NCBI GenBank assembly: GCA_021784835.1
Contig: JAJYHI010000061.1
Location: forward strand, 1-64,000
Direction of reading: 5' to 3'
DNA from: a bacterium
GTDB taxonomy: Bacteria; SZUA-79; Acidulodesulfobacterales; Acidulodesulfobacteraceae
Length of the DNA stretch: 64,000 nt
The stretch's first letter is position 1, and every line of letters begins with the position of its first letter. Below are positions 17,050 through 24,905 of the stretch, piece by piece. Below the pieces are notes generated by a model. It was given only the letters and a program-made list of their open reading frames with translations, had not been told where the DNA came from and did no database searches. Position numbers and translations under genes: made by a program.

Positions 17050-18972
17050 TTACGGTTTAATTTTTCTGTTTGCAAGCCCGATAATCCGATAGATACTGTC
17101 AAAACCGTTAATAATTAAATAATTTTTTAATCCGCAGACTATTTCCGGAACGATTTTAGGTTTTACGAAAGAATATGTTCCTACAGAAACCGCGGAAGCT
17201 CCCGCCAGAAAAAACTCCGCGGCATCCTCCCACGAACTTATGCCTCCCATTCCTATAATCGGAATCCTAACGCTGTTGTAAACATCGTTTACAAGCTTTA
17301 TGGCTACGGGCTTTATCGCCGCTCCGGATAACCCTCCGAAGCCCCTGCCCAATTTAAATTTTTTCGTTTTTATATCTATTTTTGCCGCCGGAATAGTATT
17401 TATAAGCGATATAATATCGGCGCCGGCTTTTTCGCAGACTTCCGCAATTAACGATATATCGCTTACCATGGGGGTCAGTTTTACTATTAAAGGCAATTTA
17501 TCGCCTGTTATTTCTTTTACAGAAGAAACTAATTCATAGACGGCTTCGGGATCCGAACCGAAAGTTCTTCCTCCTTCTTTTATGTTGGGGCACGAGATAT
17601 TTGCTTCAAGCGCGCCGATGCCTTCGATTTCCGACAACTTTTGCGCCAATAAAACATATTCTTCGATGCTCTTTCCAAAAAAATTGACTATCACGGGTTT
17701 TTTGAAATTTCTCAAAAAAGGCATTTTATCGTTTCTGAATTTTTCTAAGCCTACGTTTTGTAGGCCGATTGAATTTATCATGCCGCACGATGTTTCGCAA
17801 ATTCTCGGCATTTCGTTTCCCTTAGACGGTTCCAAAGAAATTCCTTTAGTTACGAGGGCGCCGAAATACTCGTAATCTAAAATATTTATAAATTCCTCTC
17901 CGTATCCGAATGTGCCGGATGCGGGCATAACCGGATAATCTAGAAATAAACCCCTTAATTTTACCGAAAGATTTATATCTTTATTTTTATTTTTATTGTT
18001 TTCGTCTTTATCATTATCGTTGACATCGATATTAACCGGTTCGCCACGCACGATATTTCTATCGTTAATATCGAAAATTTCACCTGCGTAAAAAACGGGA
18101 CCGTCTTTGCAGACCCTTTTATATTCAAAATCTTCCGCCTTTTTAATCTTAATAGCGCATCCGAGGCAGACCCCTATTCCGCACCCGAAACTTTCTTCTA
18201 AAGACACTTGAAGGCTGTCCGGCGGCAAGCCCGTCTCTAAAAACCGCGAAATAAGACCGTTCGTCATAGTCTTTGGGCCGCAGGCATAAAAAAATACGCC
18301 GTCGCCTTCATTCCGGTTGACGGCTTCTCCGTCTTTTTTTACATATTCCCCTATATTTTTATCTAATAATTCTATTATATTTCCCTTAAATCCAAATGAC
18401 CCGTCGTCCGTCGCAAAATGAACTTCGTCTAATCCCGATTGCGCCATATCCGTTAAATTGCGCCTGAAGTAAAGCTCCTCCGCTTTGCCGGCTCCGTAAT
18501 ATAAAATTATTCTGTCTTTTATTTTACCGGCGTTGCCGCAAACGTTAGCGATATAATCCGGCATAGAGAATAAAGGCGCCAAGCCGACGCCTCCGGCAAT
18601 CAATATATGCGTTCTTCTTTTGCCTGAATCCGCGTTTGCATCCAATTCCAAATTAAATCCGTTTCCTAAGGGACCGGTAACGTCCAAAAATCCGCCCTCT
18701 GGAATTTTACTTAAAATCTCCGTGGAACTGCCGCAAACTCTGTATAAAATCTCGAATTCGCAATCGTTAAATTTATTAAAAACGGAAAACGGCCTTGCAA
18801 GCAAAGGTGCGGGAGCGCCCGAATTAGGCTTTATCATAACAAACTGCCCCGGTTTGTAATTGGATGCTATAAATTGATTTTTAATCCTTAAAACATAGGT
18901 TCCATTAGTATCTTCTATCTTCCGGTTAAAAGTTACCCCGCATTTTTCGCTTATAATTCCTTTACCATGCAT
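17050..18972 (-). CDS. Fused dihydroorotate dehydrogenase: PyrK electron-transfer subunit + PyrD catalytic subunit
   Basis: A single 640-residue reading frame carries both subunits of the NAD-dependent class 1B dihydroorotate dehydrogenase of pyrimidine synthesis. Residues 1-310 match PyrK: an FAD-binding RPFSVF (60-65), a nucleotide-binding IAGGVGLAPL (125-134), and a 2Fe-2S set of Cys264, Cys269, Cys272 and Cys288. An Asp/Asn/Lys-rich linker (about 314-336) follows. Residues 338-640 match PyrD: an FMN barrel with the class 1 catalytic Cys461 in NISCPN, GRGFGGLSG (542-550) and GMGGISSWEDA (574-584). Usually pyrK and pyrD are separate adjacent genes. The start lies 22 bases inside the rimI-like gene. 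Confidence 0.93.
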   Translation of the reverse strand: MHGKGIISEKCGVTFNRKIEDTNGTYVLRIKNQFIASNYKPGQFVMIKPNSGAPAPLLARPFSVFNKFNDCEFEILYRVCGSSTEILSKIPEGGFLDVTGPLGNGFNLELDANADSGKRRTHILIAGGVGLAPLFSMPDYIANVCGNAGKIKDRIILYYGAGKAEELYFRRNLTDMAQSGLDEVHFATDDGSFGFKGNIIELLDKNIGEYVKKDGEAVNRNEGDGVFFYACGPKTMTNGLISRFLETGLPPDSLQVSLEESFGCGIGVCLGCAIKIKKAEDFEYKRVCKDGPVFYAGEIFDINDRNIVRGEPVNIDVNDNDKDENNKNKNKDINLSVKLRGLFLDYPVMPASGTFGYGEEFINILDYEYFGALVTKGISLEPSKGNEMPRICETSCGMINSIGLQNVGLEKFRNDKMPFLRNFKKPVIVNFFGKSIEEYVLLAQKLSEIEGIGALEANISCPNIKEGGRTFGSDPEAVYELVSSVKEITGDKLPLIVKLTPMVSDISLIAEVCEKAGADIISLINTIPAAKIDIKTKKFKLGRGFGGLSGAAIKPVAIKLVNDVYNSVRIPIIGMGGISSWEDAAEFFLAGASAVSVGTYSFVKPKIVPEIVCGLKNYLIINGFDSIYRIIGLANRKIKP

Positions 18973-19574
18973 AAAGCATCCTCTCCGTTATCTTCATAGT
19001 AAGCTTTTCTTAGCATAAATATCTTGAAGCCGAATTTTTCGTATAGCTTTATGGCGGTTGAGTTTGATACTCTCACTTCAAGAAAAAAATACTTTATAAT
19101 ATCCGGCGAATATTTTTTTACGGCATAATCGAGAATCGAGGAGCCGATGCCTTTGTGCCGCATATCTTTTGCAACGGTTAAATCCAATATGTGCATTTCG
19201 TCCATAACGTTATAAAATATAAAAAAACCTATTATATCCGATTGCAAATCGCATTTCATAGAGGGGTCTATGTCGGAAGCGGTAAATTTTCCGCCGTTTG
19301 CGCCGGCGTCGGCTATCATGGCATTTTTATCGGCATTTTTTGAATAGCATATTATAAAGCCGGAACCTTTTCGCTTAATTTCGTCGTCGAACATTTTTCT
19401 GTCCCATAAAGTTTGAGATGCCTGCATATGCAATGCAAACATTTTTTCAATCATATATTCGGCTAAAATTTTGGCTTCCCGTCCGATTGAAGCGTCTAAA
19501 ACCGGCGGCGCAATCGGCAGAGCCTCATTATCGTAACCGGAAAGTTCTTTCAGGTCTAAAAAATTTATCTTCAT
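18951..19574 (-). CDS. RimI-like GNAT N-acetyltransferase
   Basis: A 207-residue acetyl-CoA-dependent acetyltransferase. The GNAT fold occupies about residues 50-205. The acetyl-CoA binding segment is VAKDMRHKGIGSSIL, followed by YFLEVRVSNSTAIKLYEKFGF, the pattern of RimI-type ribosomal or protein N-alpha acetyltransferases. Residues 75-110 carry an extra loop (NADKNAMIADAGANGG) not usual in E. coli RimI. It overlaps the downstream pyrKD gene by 22 bases, suggesting translational coupling. Substrate is not proven: protein S18 or another N-terminus is an inference from family. Confidence 0.85.
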   Translation of the reverse strand: MKINFLDLKELSGYDNEALPIAPPVLDASIGREAKILAEYMIEKMFALHMQASQTLWDRKMFDDEIKRKGSGFIICYSKNADKNAMIADAGANGGKFTASDIDPSMKCDLQSDIIGFFIFYNVMDEMHILDLTVAKDMRHKGIGSSILDYAVKKYSPDIIKYFFLEVRVSNSTAIKLYEKFGFKIFMLRKAYYEDNGEDALCMVKEL

Positions 19575-19672
19575 ATCCTATTATAAAGATATATATTTGC
19601 TTTATTATTTCTTAAAAAAATTATAACGGCGATTTAAGATATATTAAATTTTCTAAAGTAAAAATAAGAAAT

Positions 19673-20500
19673 TTAATAATTAATAATGTCTTTATATGCG
19701 TCTTTTGACCTGTTATTTATAAAAGGCCATTTTTCCCTTGCGTTTTCTATTTCTTTTGTGTCTATATTGTAAATAAGGGCGCACTCGTTTATTCCGGCAA
19801 AATCGTCTATTATATTGCCGTCCGGCGCTACGCAAAAAGATTTACCGTAAAAATCCAGAGGCTTATCCCTTCCGACCCTGTTTATCCTGAAAACATAAAC
19901 GCCGTTTAAAAAGGCATTTGCGGAAATAGATAAAAACCACTTATTGTTGGTATTGAAAGCCGATGCGGTAGGAGCAAAAATAATTCCTGCGCCCTTTAAA
20001 GATAAAATTCTGGTAGATTCGGGGTAAAAATTGTCCCAGCACATCTGAATGCCGATAGGACCATAAATAGTATTAAAAACCGGGAAGTCTTTTCCGCTTG
20101 TAAAATAAGACTTTTCGTAATAATATTCGACGTCGGGAAGATGCACCTTTCTGTACACTCCGGTAATATCGCCTTTTTCGCTGATAACCGCCGTGCTGTT
20201 GAAATAATTATCTCCGCTTTTCTCGAAAAAGGGCGCGATTATTATAATGCCTAATTTTTTTGCCTGCTCGCGGAATAAACCTATAGTCTTGCCCCCGATA
20301 TCTTCGGCAGATTTTATATTTTCTTCTATCTTTTCTTTACTGTTATCCTGTAAAAACCAATTAAGCAAAAAAAGTTCCGGGAAGCAAACGATATTTGCCT
20401 TGTTTTTGTGCGCCATAGATAAAAAATCTAACGCTTTTTCCATCGAAGAAGTTTTGTCTTTTGAAGGCGACATCTGAACCGCGCAAACTTTAATTCTCAT
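19673..20500 (-). CDS. Carbon-nitrogen hydrolase (nitrilase superfamily)
   Basis: A 275-residue amidase with the complete Glu-Lys-Cys triad: Glu42 in CFPELFLLNWF, Lys118 in YRKVHLPD and Cys154 in IQMCWDNFYPE. The GVYRKVHLPD and MCWDNFYPES contexts are closest to N-carbamoylputrescine amidase or beta-ureidopropionase-type enzymes, which release CO2 and ammonia from N-carbamoyl compounds. No polyamine or pyrimidine-degradation genes flank it, so the substrate is uncertain. It stands alone, with 98 bases to the rimI-like gene and 96 to typA. Confidence 0.85.
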   Translation of the reverse strand: MRIKVCAVQMSPSKDKTSSMEKALDFLSMAHKNKANIVCFPELFLLNWFLQDNSKEKIEENIKSAEDIGGKTIGLFREQAKKLGIIIIAPFFEKSGDNYFNSTAVISEKGDITGVYRKVHLPDVEYYYEKSYFTSGKDFPVFNTIYGPIGIQMCWDNFYPESTRILSLKGAGIIFAPTASAFNTNNKWFLSISANAFLNGVYVFRINRVGRDKPLDFYGKSFCVAPDGNIIDDFAGINECALIYNIDTKEIENAREKWPFINNRSKDAYKDIINY

Positions 20501-20596
20501 AGAATAAATATTTTCCGTATTTTATATCATATATTTATTTTATAAAACGGCATGAAATTAATTTCCGGTTGCTATTTCATTGAGCCATGATTTTAA

Positions 20597-22438
20597 TTAT
20601 ACCTTAAGAAGCCCTCTCGATTCTTTTTTGCGGTCGTTTTCAGACAATAATTTTTTGCGCAGCCTGATAGATTTCGGAGTAAATTCTACTAGCTCGTCGT
20701 CTTCGATAAATTCAAGCGCATATTCTATCGAAAGCTTTAACGGAGGCGTAAGCGTTATCATTTCGTCGGAAGCCTTTGACCGCATATTGGAAAGCTGTTT
20801 CTTCTTGCATGGATTTACGGCGATATCTCCGGGCTTAGAGTGAATGCCTATTATCATGCCTTCATAAACCTCGTCCTGGGGAGCCGCAAACAAACTGCCC
20901 CTGTCCTGAAGATTAAACAGTCCGTAAGAGTTTGCTTCTCCATTTTCCATGGATATCATTACTCCGTTTTTTCTCGGAGATATATCGAACGCATATTCGT
21001 CGAATTTATAAAAATTGTGGTTCATAGTGCCTGTACCCTTCGTCATAGTCAGAAATTCATTGTGAAAACCTATTATGCTCCTAGAAGGTATAATAAACTC
21101 CAGATATGTGTTTCCCTGCTCGTCTTTAGTCATATCCATTAAATTTCCTTTCATAGACGAAAGCCTTTCCAATACGGAACCTGTAAACTCATCTTTTATT
21201 GTTATATATAAAAGTTCGTACGGCTCCATCTTTTTTCCGTCGATTTCCTTAATTACGCCTTTAGGCTTGGAAACGGCGAATTCAAAGCCTTCCCTCCTCA
21301 TCTTTTCTATTAAGATAGAAAGATGCAAAAGCCCCCTGCCGTAAACGTCGAAAACCGTTTCGTCGCCGGTTTCCGCAACCTTGAGGCCGACGTTATTGGA
21401 TACCTCTTTATAAAGCCTTTCTCTTATCTGCCTTGTCGTAACTAATTTTCCTTCTCTTCCCGAAAACGGACTTTTATTTACTATAAAATTTACTAAAATA
21501 ACGGGCTCGTCTATTTTAATTCGCTGCAGCGGAGAAACCGGCTTTTCGCTTACCACGTAATCTCCGGCGTTTACTCCCGTAAGTCCCGCAACCAATGCTA
21601 TATCGCCCTCGTTGATTTCGGAAGTTTCCAATCTTTTAAGTCCGTCGAATAAAAATATTTTATTAGGTTTTGTCCTGACTAATTCGTCCTTGGCATTATA
21701 TAGATACACCTGGTCCATAACCCTCAGTTTTCCAGACTTCACTATCCCTATGGCGGTTGCCCCAAGAAAATCGTCGTGCCCTATGCTTGTAACTAAAAAC
21801 TCGAGTTCCGGTTTGTCTAATATAGGCGGATTGGGTATATATTCAATTATTGCGTCAAAAAGGGGATTGAGCCTCTCCGCGTATCTGTCCTGTCCCTGAA
21901 TACTTAAATCTTTTATAGCGTAACCTTCTTTGGCGGAGGTATAAATAACGGGAAAATTTAAATTTACGTTTTCTCCTCCAAGCTCAAGAAATAAATCGTA
22001 AACCATCTCTAAAACTTCTTCCGGCCTTGCGCCGGGCCTGTCTATTTTATTTATAACAAGCACTATATGCAGATTATATTCAAAACATTTTTTAAGGATA
22101 AACCTGGTTTGGGGCATAGGGCCGTCGAATGCGTCTACGAGAAGCAAAACCCCGTCTACCATGGCGAGAACTCTTTCGACTTCGCTTCCGAAATCTCCGT
22201 GCCCGGGAGTATCGACTATATTTATTCTGTAATCTTTATATTTTATTCCCGTGCATTTGGATAAAATAGTTATTCCCCTCTCTTTTTCCAGTTCGTCGCT
22301 GTCCATCGCCCTTTCGGAAAGCGCATCAAAATCTCTTTTGCTTATGCTTTCTTTAAGCATTTTGTCTATAAGCGTGGTTTTTCCGTGGTCAACATGGGCT
22401 ACAACCGCTATATTCCTAATTTTCTTTTGAAAATTCAA
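20597..22438 (-). CDS. typA: Translational GTPase TypA/BipA
   Basis: A 613-residue ribosome-binding GTPase of the EF-G-like superfamily needed for ribosome assembly and growth under stress, notably cold. The GTPase domain begins with the P-loop AHVDHGKTTLI (14-24). DTPGHGDFGSEVERVL and NKIDRPGARP are the G3 and G4 motifs. Domain II, domain III, the domain V-like module and the BipA-specific C-terminal domain (about 480-600) follow. The start is TTG at 22438, supported by GGAGG (22446-22450). An intrinsic terminator ends only about 25 bases before the start codon, leaving no room for a promoter between them. Confidence 0.96.
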   Translation of the reverse strand: MNFQKKIRNIAVVAHVDHGKTTLIDKMLKESISKRDFDALSERAMDSDELEKERGITILSKCTGIKYKDYRINIVDTPGHGDFGSEVERVLAMVDGVLLLVDAFDGPMPQTRFILKKCFEYNLHIVLVINKIDRPGARPEEVLEMVYDLFLELGGENVNLNFPVIYTSAKEGYAIKDLSIQGQDRYAERLNPLFDAIIEYIPNPPILDKPELEFLVTSIGHDDFLGATAIGIVKSGKLRVMDQVYLYNAKDELVRTKPNKIFLFDGLKRLETSEINEGDIALVAGLTGVNAGDYVVSEKPVSPLQRIKIDEPVILVNFIVNKSPFSGREGKLVTTRQIRERLYKEVSNNVGLKVAETGDETVFDVYGRGLLHLSILIEKMRREGFEFAVSKPKGVIKEIDGKKMEPYELLYITIKDEFTGSVLERLSSMKGNLMDMTKDEQGNTYLEFIIPSRSIIGFHNEFLTMTKGTGTMNHNFYKFDEYAFDISPRKNGVMISMENGEANSYGLFNLQDRGSLFAAPQDEVYEGMIIGIHSKPGDIAVNPCKKKQLSNMRSKASDEMITLTPPLKLSIEYALEFIEDDELVEFTPKSIRLRKKLLSENDRKKESRGLLKV

Positions 22439-22463
22439 TTATTTTCCTCCGGTTTTTTCAAAT

Positions 22464-22499
22464 AAAAAAACCCCAATAAATTTAATTTATTTACTGGGG
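22464..22499 (-). terminator. Intrinsic terminator between csp and typA
   Basis: On the minus strand an 11-bp stem (CCCCAGTAAAT / ATTTATTGGGG, with one G-U pair) and a 7-base loop are followed by seven T residues. It lies 160 bases after the cold-shock gene stop and just ahead of the typA ribosome site. It may terminate csp or act as a typA attenuator. A TATAAT on the same strand at 22563-22558 could start a short typA leader. Confidence 0.85.
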
Positions 22500-22658
22500 T
22501 AAATGATTTTAAAATGGTCAAACTTTTAAAACGGCATACTTTTGTTCGCTTGCTATAATTATATTACTTTATTATTACTTTCCTCAGAGGATAGTGAAAT
22601 TTTTAATGATATTTAGCGCAAGTAGATAGAATACACCGCTTAAAGCAATAAACAAAGA

Positions 22659-22862
22659 TTATCCCTTCGTTACATTGATAGCCTGGGGACCTTTTGCGCC
22701 ATTGGTGATTTCAAATTCTACTTTCTGTCCCTCCGTTAAGGTTTTAAAACCATCCTGCGAAATCGCAGAATAATGAACGAAAACATCTGGTCCGTTCTCC
22801 TGTTCGATAAAACCAAAACCTTTACTGTCGTTAAACCATTTCACTTTCCCTTGGTACCTCAT
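22659..22862 (-). CDS. Cold-shock domain protein (CspA family)
   Basis: A 67-residue single OB-fold nucleic-acid chaperone. The RNA-binding motifs are KGFGFIE (14-20) and DVFVHYSAI (26-34), and the start [17 protein letters not shown] is classic for the family. AAGGAG precedes the ATG. The gene has its own promoter, a leader of about 100 nt with a 5' hairpin, and a terminator further downstream. Being upstream of typA on the same strand, it may influence typA by read-through. Confidence 0.96.
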   Translation of the reverse strand: MRYQGKVKWFNDSKGFGFIEQENGPDVFVHYSAISQDGFKTLTEGQKVEFEITNGAKGPQAINVTKG

Positions 22863-22929
22863 ACTTAACTTCTCCTTGAATCTTAAAAACAGCCTTTAAA
22901 ATAATGCGGGCTGCTTGTTTATTAAATTA

Positions 22930-22961
22930 GACATTTATCTAAACAACTAGATAAATAAGTC
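22930..22961 (-). promoter_or_regulatory. 5' hairpin in the cold-shock gene leader
   Basis: ATTTATCTA pairs perfectly with TAGATAAAT around a 6-base loop, extended by GAC/GTC with a 2-base bulge. It lies at the very 5' end of the predicted transcript, so it may stabilise the mRNA or act as a temperature-responsive element. Confidence 0.55.
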
Positions 22962-22970
22962 ATTCTTTAG

Positions 22971-22999
22971 AGTTTAAACTACTAAATGATTAATGTCAA
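22971..22999 (-). promoter_or_regulatory. Predicted promoter of the cold-shock gene
   Basis: On the minus strand TTGACA (22999-22994), a 17-base spacer and TAAACT (22976-22971). The predicted start is near 22964, giving a leader of about 100 nt, typical of csp genes. Confidence 0.65.
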
Positions 23000-23222
23000 G
23001 TTATTTTTCATGTTATTTTTCATGCCTGTTTTTGATTTATGTTTTTGATTGCGTTAATAAATTTTAAGACGGCTGTTTTTCGTTTGGCGTTTTAAACATA
23101 TCCGGTTTTTTACCTATTTTCCATATTCTCTGCCGGCATTCCGCCGCAATTTGCAGAACCGCCTTTAATTGGCTTAGCCGGTACGCCCAAGGCTGCGCGA
23201 CGGAAATAACGATGCCTTTCAA

Positions 23223-23990
23223 TTATTTTTTCCCGGCGTATTTTCTCTGCCTTAAAATCTCGTAAGCCGTAACCGCGAAACTTACCGATGCATTCAGAGA
23301 ATTTATGCTTCCAGCCATCGGAATCTTTAAAACCTTTTCGCATTTCTCCGCCGTCAATCTTCTTAGCCCTTTGCCTTCCGAACCGACTACTATCGCAAGA
23401 GGAACATCGTAATCCATTCCGTAAATATCGTCTTCAGCCTCGTTGGAAAGCCCTATGACCCATATTCCGCGTTTTTTTAAATCTTCGATGGTCCGCGAGA
23501 TATTGGCTACCCTCACCGTATCTACGTAAAAAACAGCCCCCTGAGAAACATGCGCCGCGGAAGACGTAATAAAAACCGAGTTCGATTTAGGAACTATTAT
23601 GCCCGAAATACCGGCGCAGTTAGCCGTCCTTATTATGGAGCCTAAATTCTGCGGGTCCGTAATTTCGTCGAGGATTAAATACACGGGCATTACGGAAGGA
23701 AAATTATCGGCATTTGCTTTGCCTGTCAATTCTTCATAGCTTTTTTCCCTATATTCGACATTTGCGGCAATGCCTTTAATAAGCGCTTCCCTGCCGAAAT
23801 CTTTTATAAAGGCGCCGTCGTTTTTCGTGAGAACATTAATATTTTTTTCTTCAAAAAGTTTAATAAGGTTCTTATCTATTATTCCGTTTTTCAATTTTTT
23901 TTCGCTTAGGTAAACTCTGTCTCCCATTTTTAAATTTCCCGAAAATACGGCTTCCTTAAGGGTGTTCACCCCGTAAATTATTAGATTCAT
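23223..23990 (-). CDS. rlmB: SpoU/TrmH-family RNA 2'-O-methyltransferase (RlmB-like)
   Basis: A 255-residue SAM-dependent methyltransferase, probably modifying the guanosine equivalent to G2251 of 23S rRNA. An N-terminal L30e-like substrate-binding domain (about 1-80) precedes the SPOUT knot. Motif 1 is LDEITDPQNLGSIIRTA, motif 2 is VVGSEGKGLR and motif 3 is KIPMAGSINSLNASVS. The gene order ctpA-deacetylase-pyrF-rlmB on one strand suggests a loose operon, although 80 bases separate it from pyrF. Another SpoU substrate, such as a tRNA, cannot be excluded. Confidence 0.88.
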   Translation of the reverse strand: MNLIIYGVNTLKEAVFSGNLKMGDRVYLSEKKLKNGIIDKNLIKLFEEKNINVLTKNDGAFIKDFGREALIKGIAANVEYREKSYEELTGKANADNFPSVMPVYLILDEITDPQNLGSIIRTANCAGISGIIVPKSNSVFITSSAAHVSQGAVFYVDTVRVANISRTIEDLKKRGIWVIGLSNEAEDDIYGMDYDVPLAIVVGSEGKGLRRLTAEKCEKVLKIPMAGSINSLNASVSFAVTAYEILRQRKYAGKK

Positions 23991-24070
23991 ATTATTTTCG
24001 CTTCCGTTTTTATTGAATCGTTTATAGTATTTATAAACTATTATGCTTTGTATGCAGTTCCCGGCGGGTA

Positions 24071-24895
24071 TTATCCGCGGTTATTTTCTATATCCGAATA
24101 AATATCCCGCAGGGCGGCGGCTGGATTTTCCGCTCCGGTTATTTCCCTTCCCACGACTATGTAATCCGCACCGGAATTAAAAGCTTCGGAAGGCGTCGTT
24201 ATTCTTTTCTGGTCGTCTTTAATATTTTTTGATTTAAGCCTTATCCCGGGAGTAACGGCCTTGAAATTTTTACCGAAAATTTTTTTTATTTTAAAAGATT
24301 CGAGGGCCGAGCAAACGACTCCGTCCATTTCCGCCGCCCATGCCAGTTTTGCCAGATGTAAAGCCAAAAGGGAAGCCGCGTTATTTGAACTGCCTCTGCT
24401 TATTCCTTTATCGCGCCTTTTTCCGGCGGCTTCGCTTACGGGTTCGCATATTGGAAAAATATTGTTTTCCTCGCCTAAATTATAAAAAATATCGCTTACG
24501 TCCCCGCCGGACAAATTGGTCAGCACGGTTACGGCAATAATATCGATATGTTTTCCGGCTGCATCCTCAGCTTCTTTGCAGCCTTTCTTTGCCGCTTTCA
24601 TCATATCTATGCCGCCGGACGCGTGTACGTTGATTATATCCGCTCCTAATTTTCCCGCAGATTTTACGGCATTATAAACCGTGTTGGGTATGTCGTGAAA
24701 TTTAAGGTCTAAAAATATTTTGCCTCCGTAATTTTTAACTAATTCGATGCTTTTCGCTCCGCAGGAAGTAAAAAACTCGGAACCTATTTTATAAAAATAA
24801 GCTTCGCCGTCAAGTTTTTCGAGCAGCAGGCCGGCCGGTTTCAAATCCGGGTAATCCAATGCTACTATTACCTTTTCTTTAATATTATTTTCCAT
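24071..24895 (-). CDS. pyrF: Orotidine 5'-phosphate decarboxylase
   Basis: Last step of UMP synthesis. It is 274 residues, longer than the usual roughly 230-240. The catalytic array is Asp63, Lys65 and Asp68 in LDLKFHDIPNTV. TPGIRLKS and DYIVVGREIT form the phosphate-binding end. The extra length lies at about residues 145-178, a polar loop (GKRRDKGISRGSSNN) between conserved barrel strands. An 11-base gap separates it from the upstream deacetylase gene. With pyrKD and pyrH it supplies the pathway, although none of these genes is adjacent. Confidence 0.95.
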   Translation of the reverse strand: MENNIKEKVIVALDYPDLKPAGLLLEKLDGEAYFYKIGSEFFTSCGAKSIELVKNYGGKIFLDLKFHDIPNTVYNAVKSAGKLGADIINVHASGGIDMMKAAKKGCKEAEDAAGKHIDIIAVTVLTNLSGGDVSDIFYNLGEENNIFPICEPVSEAAGKRRDKGISRGSSNNAASLLALHLAKLAWAAEMDGVVCSALESFKIKKIFGKNFKAVTPGIRLKSKNIKDDQKRITTPSEAFNSGADYIVVGREITGAENPAAALRDIYSDIENNRG

Positions 24896-24905
24896 AATAA
24901 ATAAA

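Larger units (their letters stand above)
22863..23222. other. 360-base gene-free stretch between rlmB and the cold-shock gene
   Basis: The right part (to about 23000) holds the cold-shock leader and promoter described separately. The rest, 23001-23222, shows T-rich sequence with no convincing gene, terminator or repeat. A 77-codon reading frame overlapping the end of rlmB is a frame-shifted shadow. Confidence 0.6.

Noticed and set aside
23110..23343. 77-codon minus-strand frame at the end of rlmB
   Set aside because: It is the rlmB sequence in another frame, and the rlmB frame has the full SpoU motifs.
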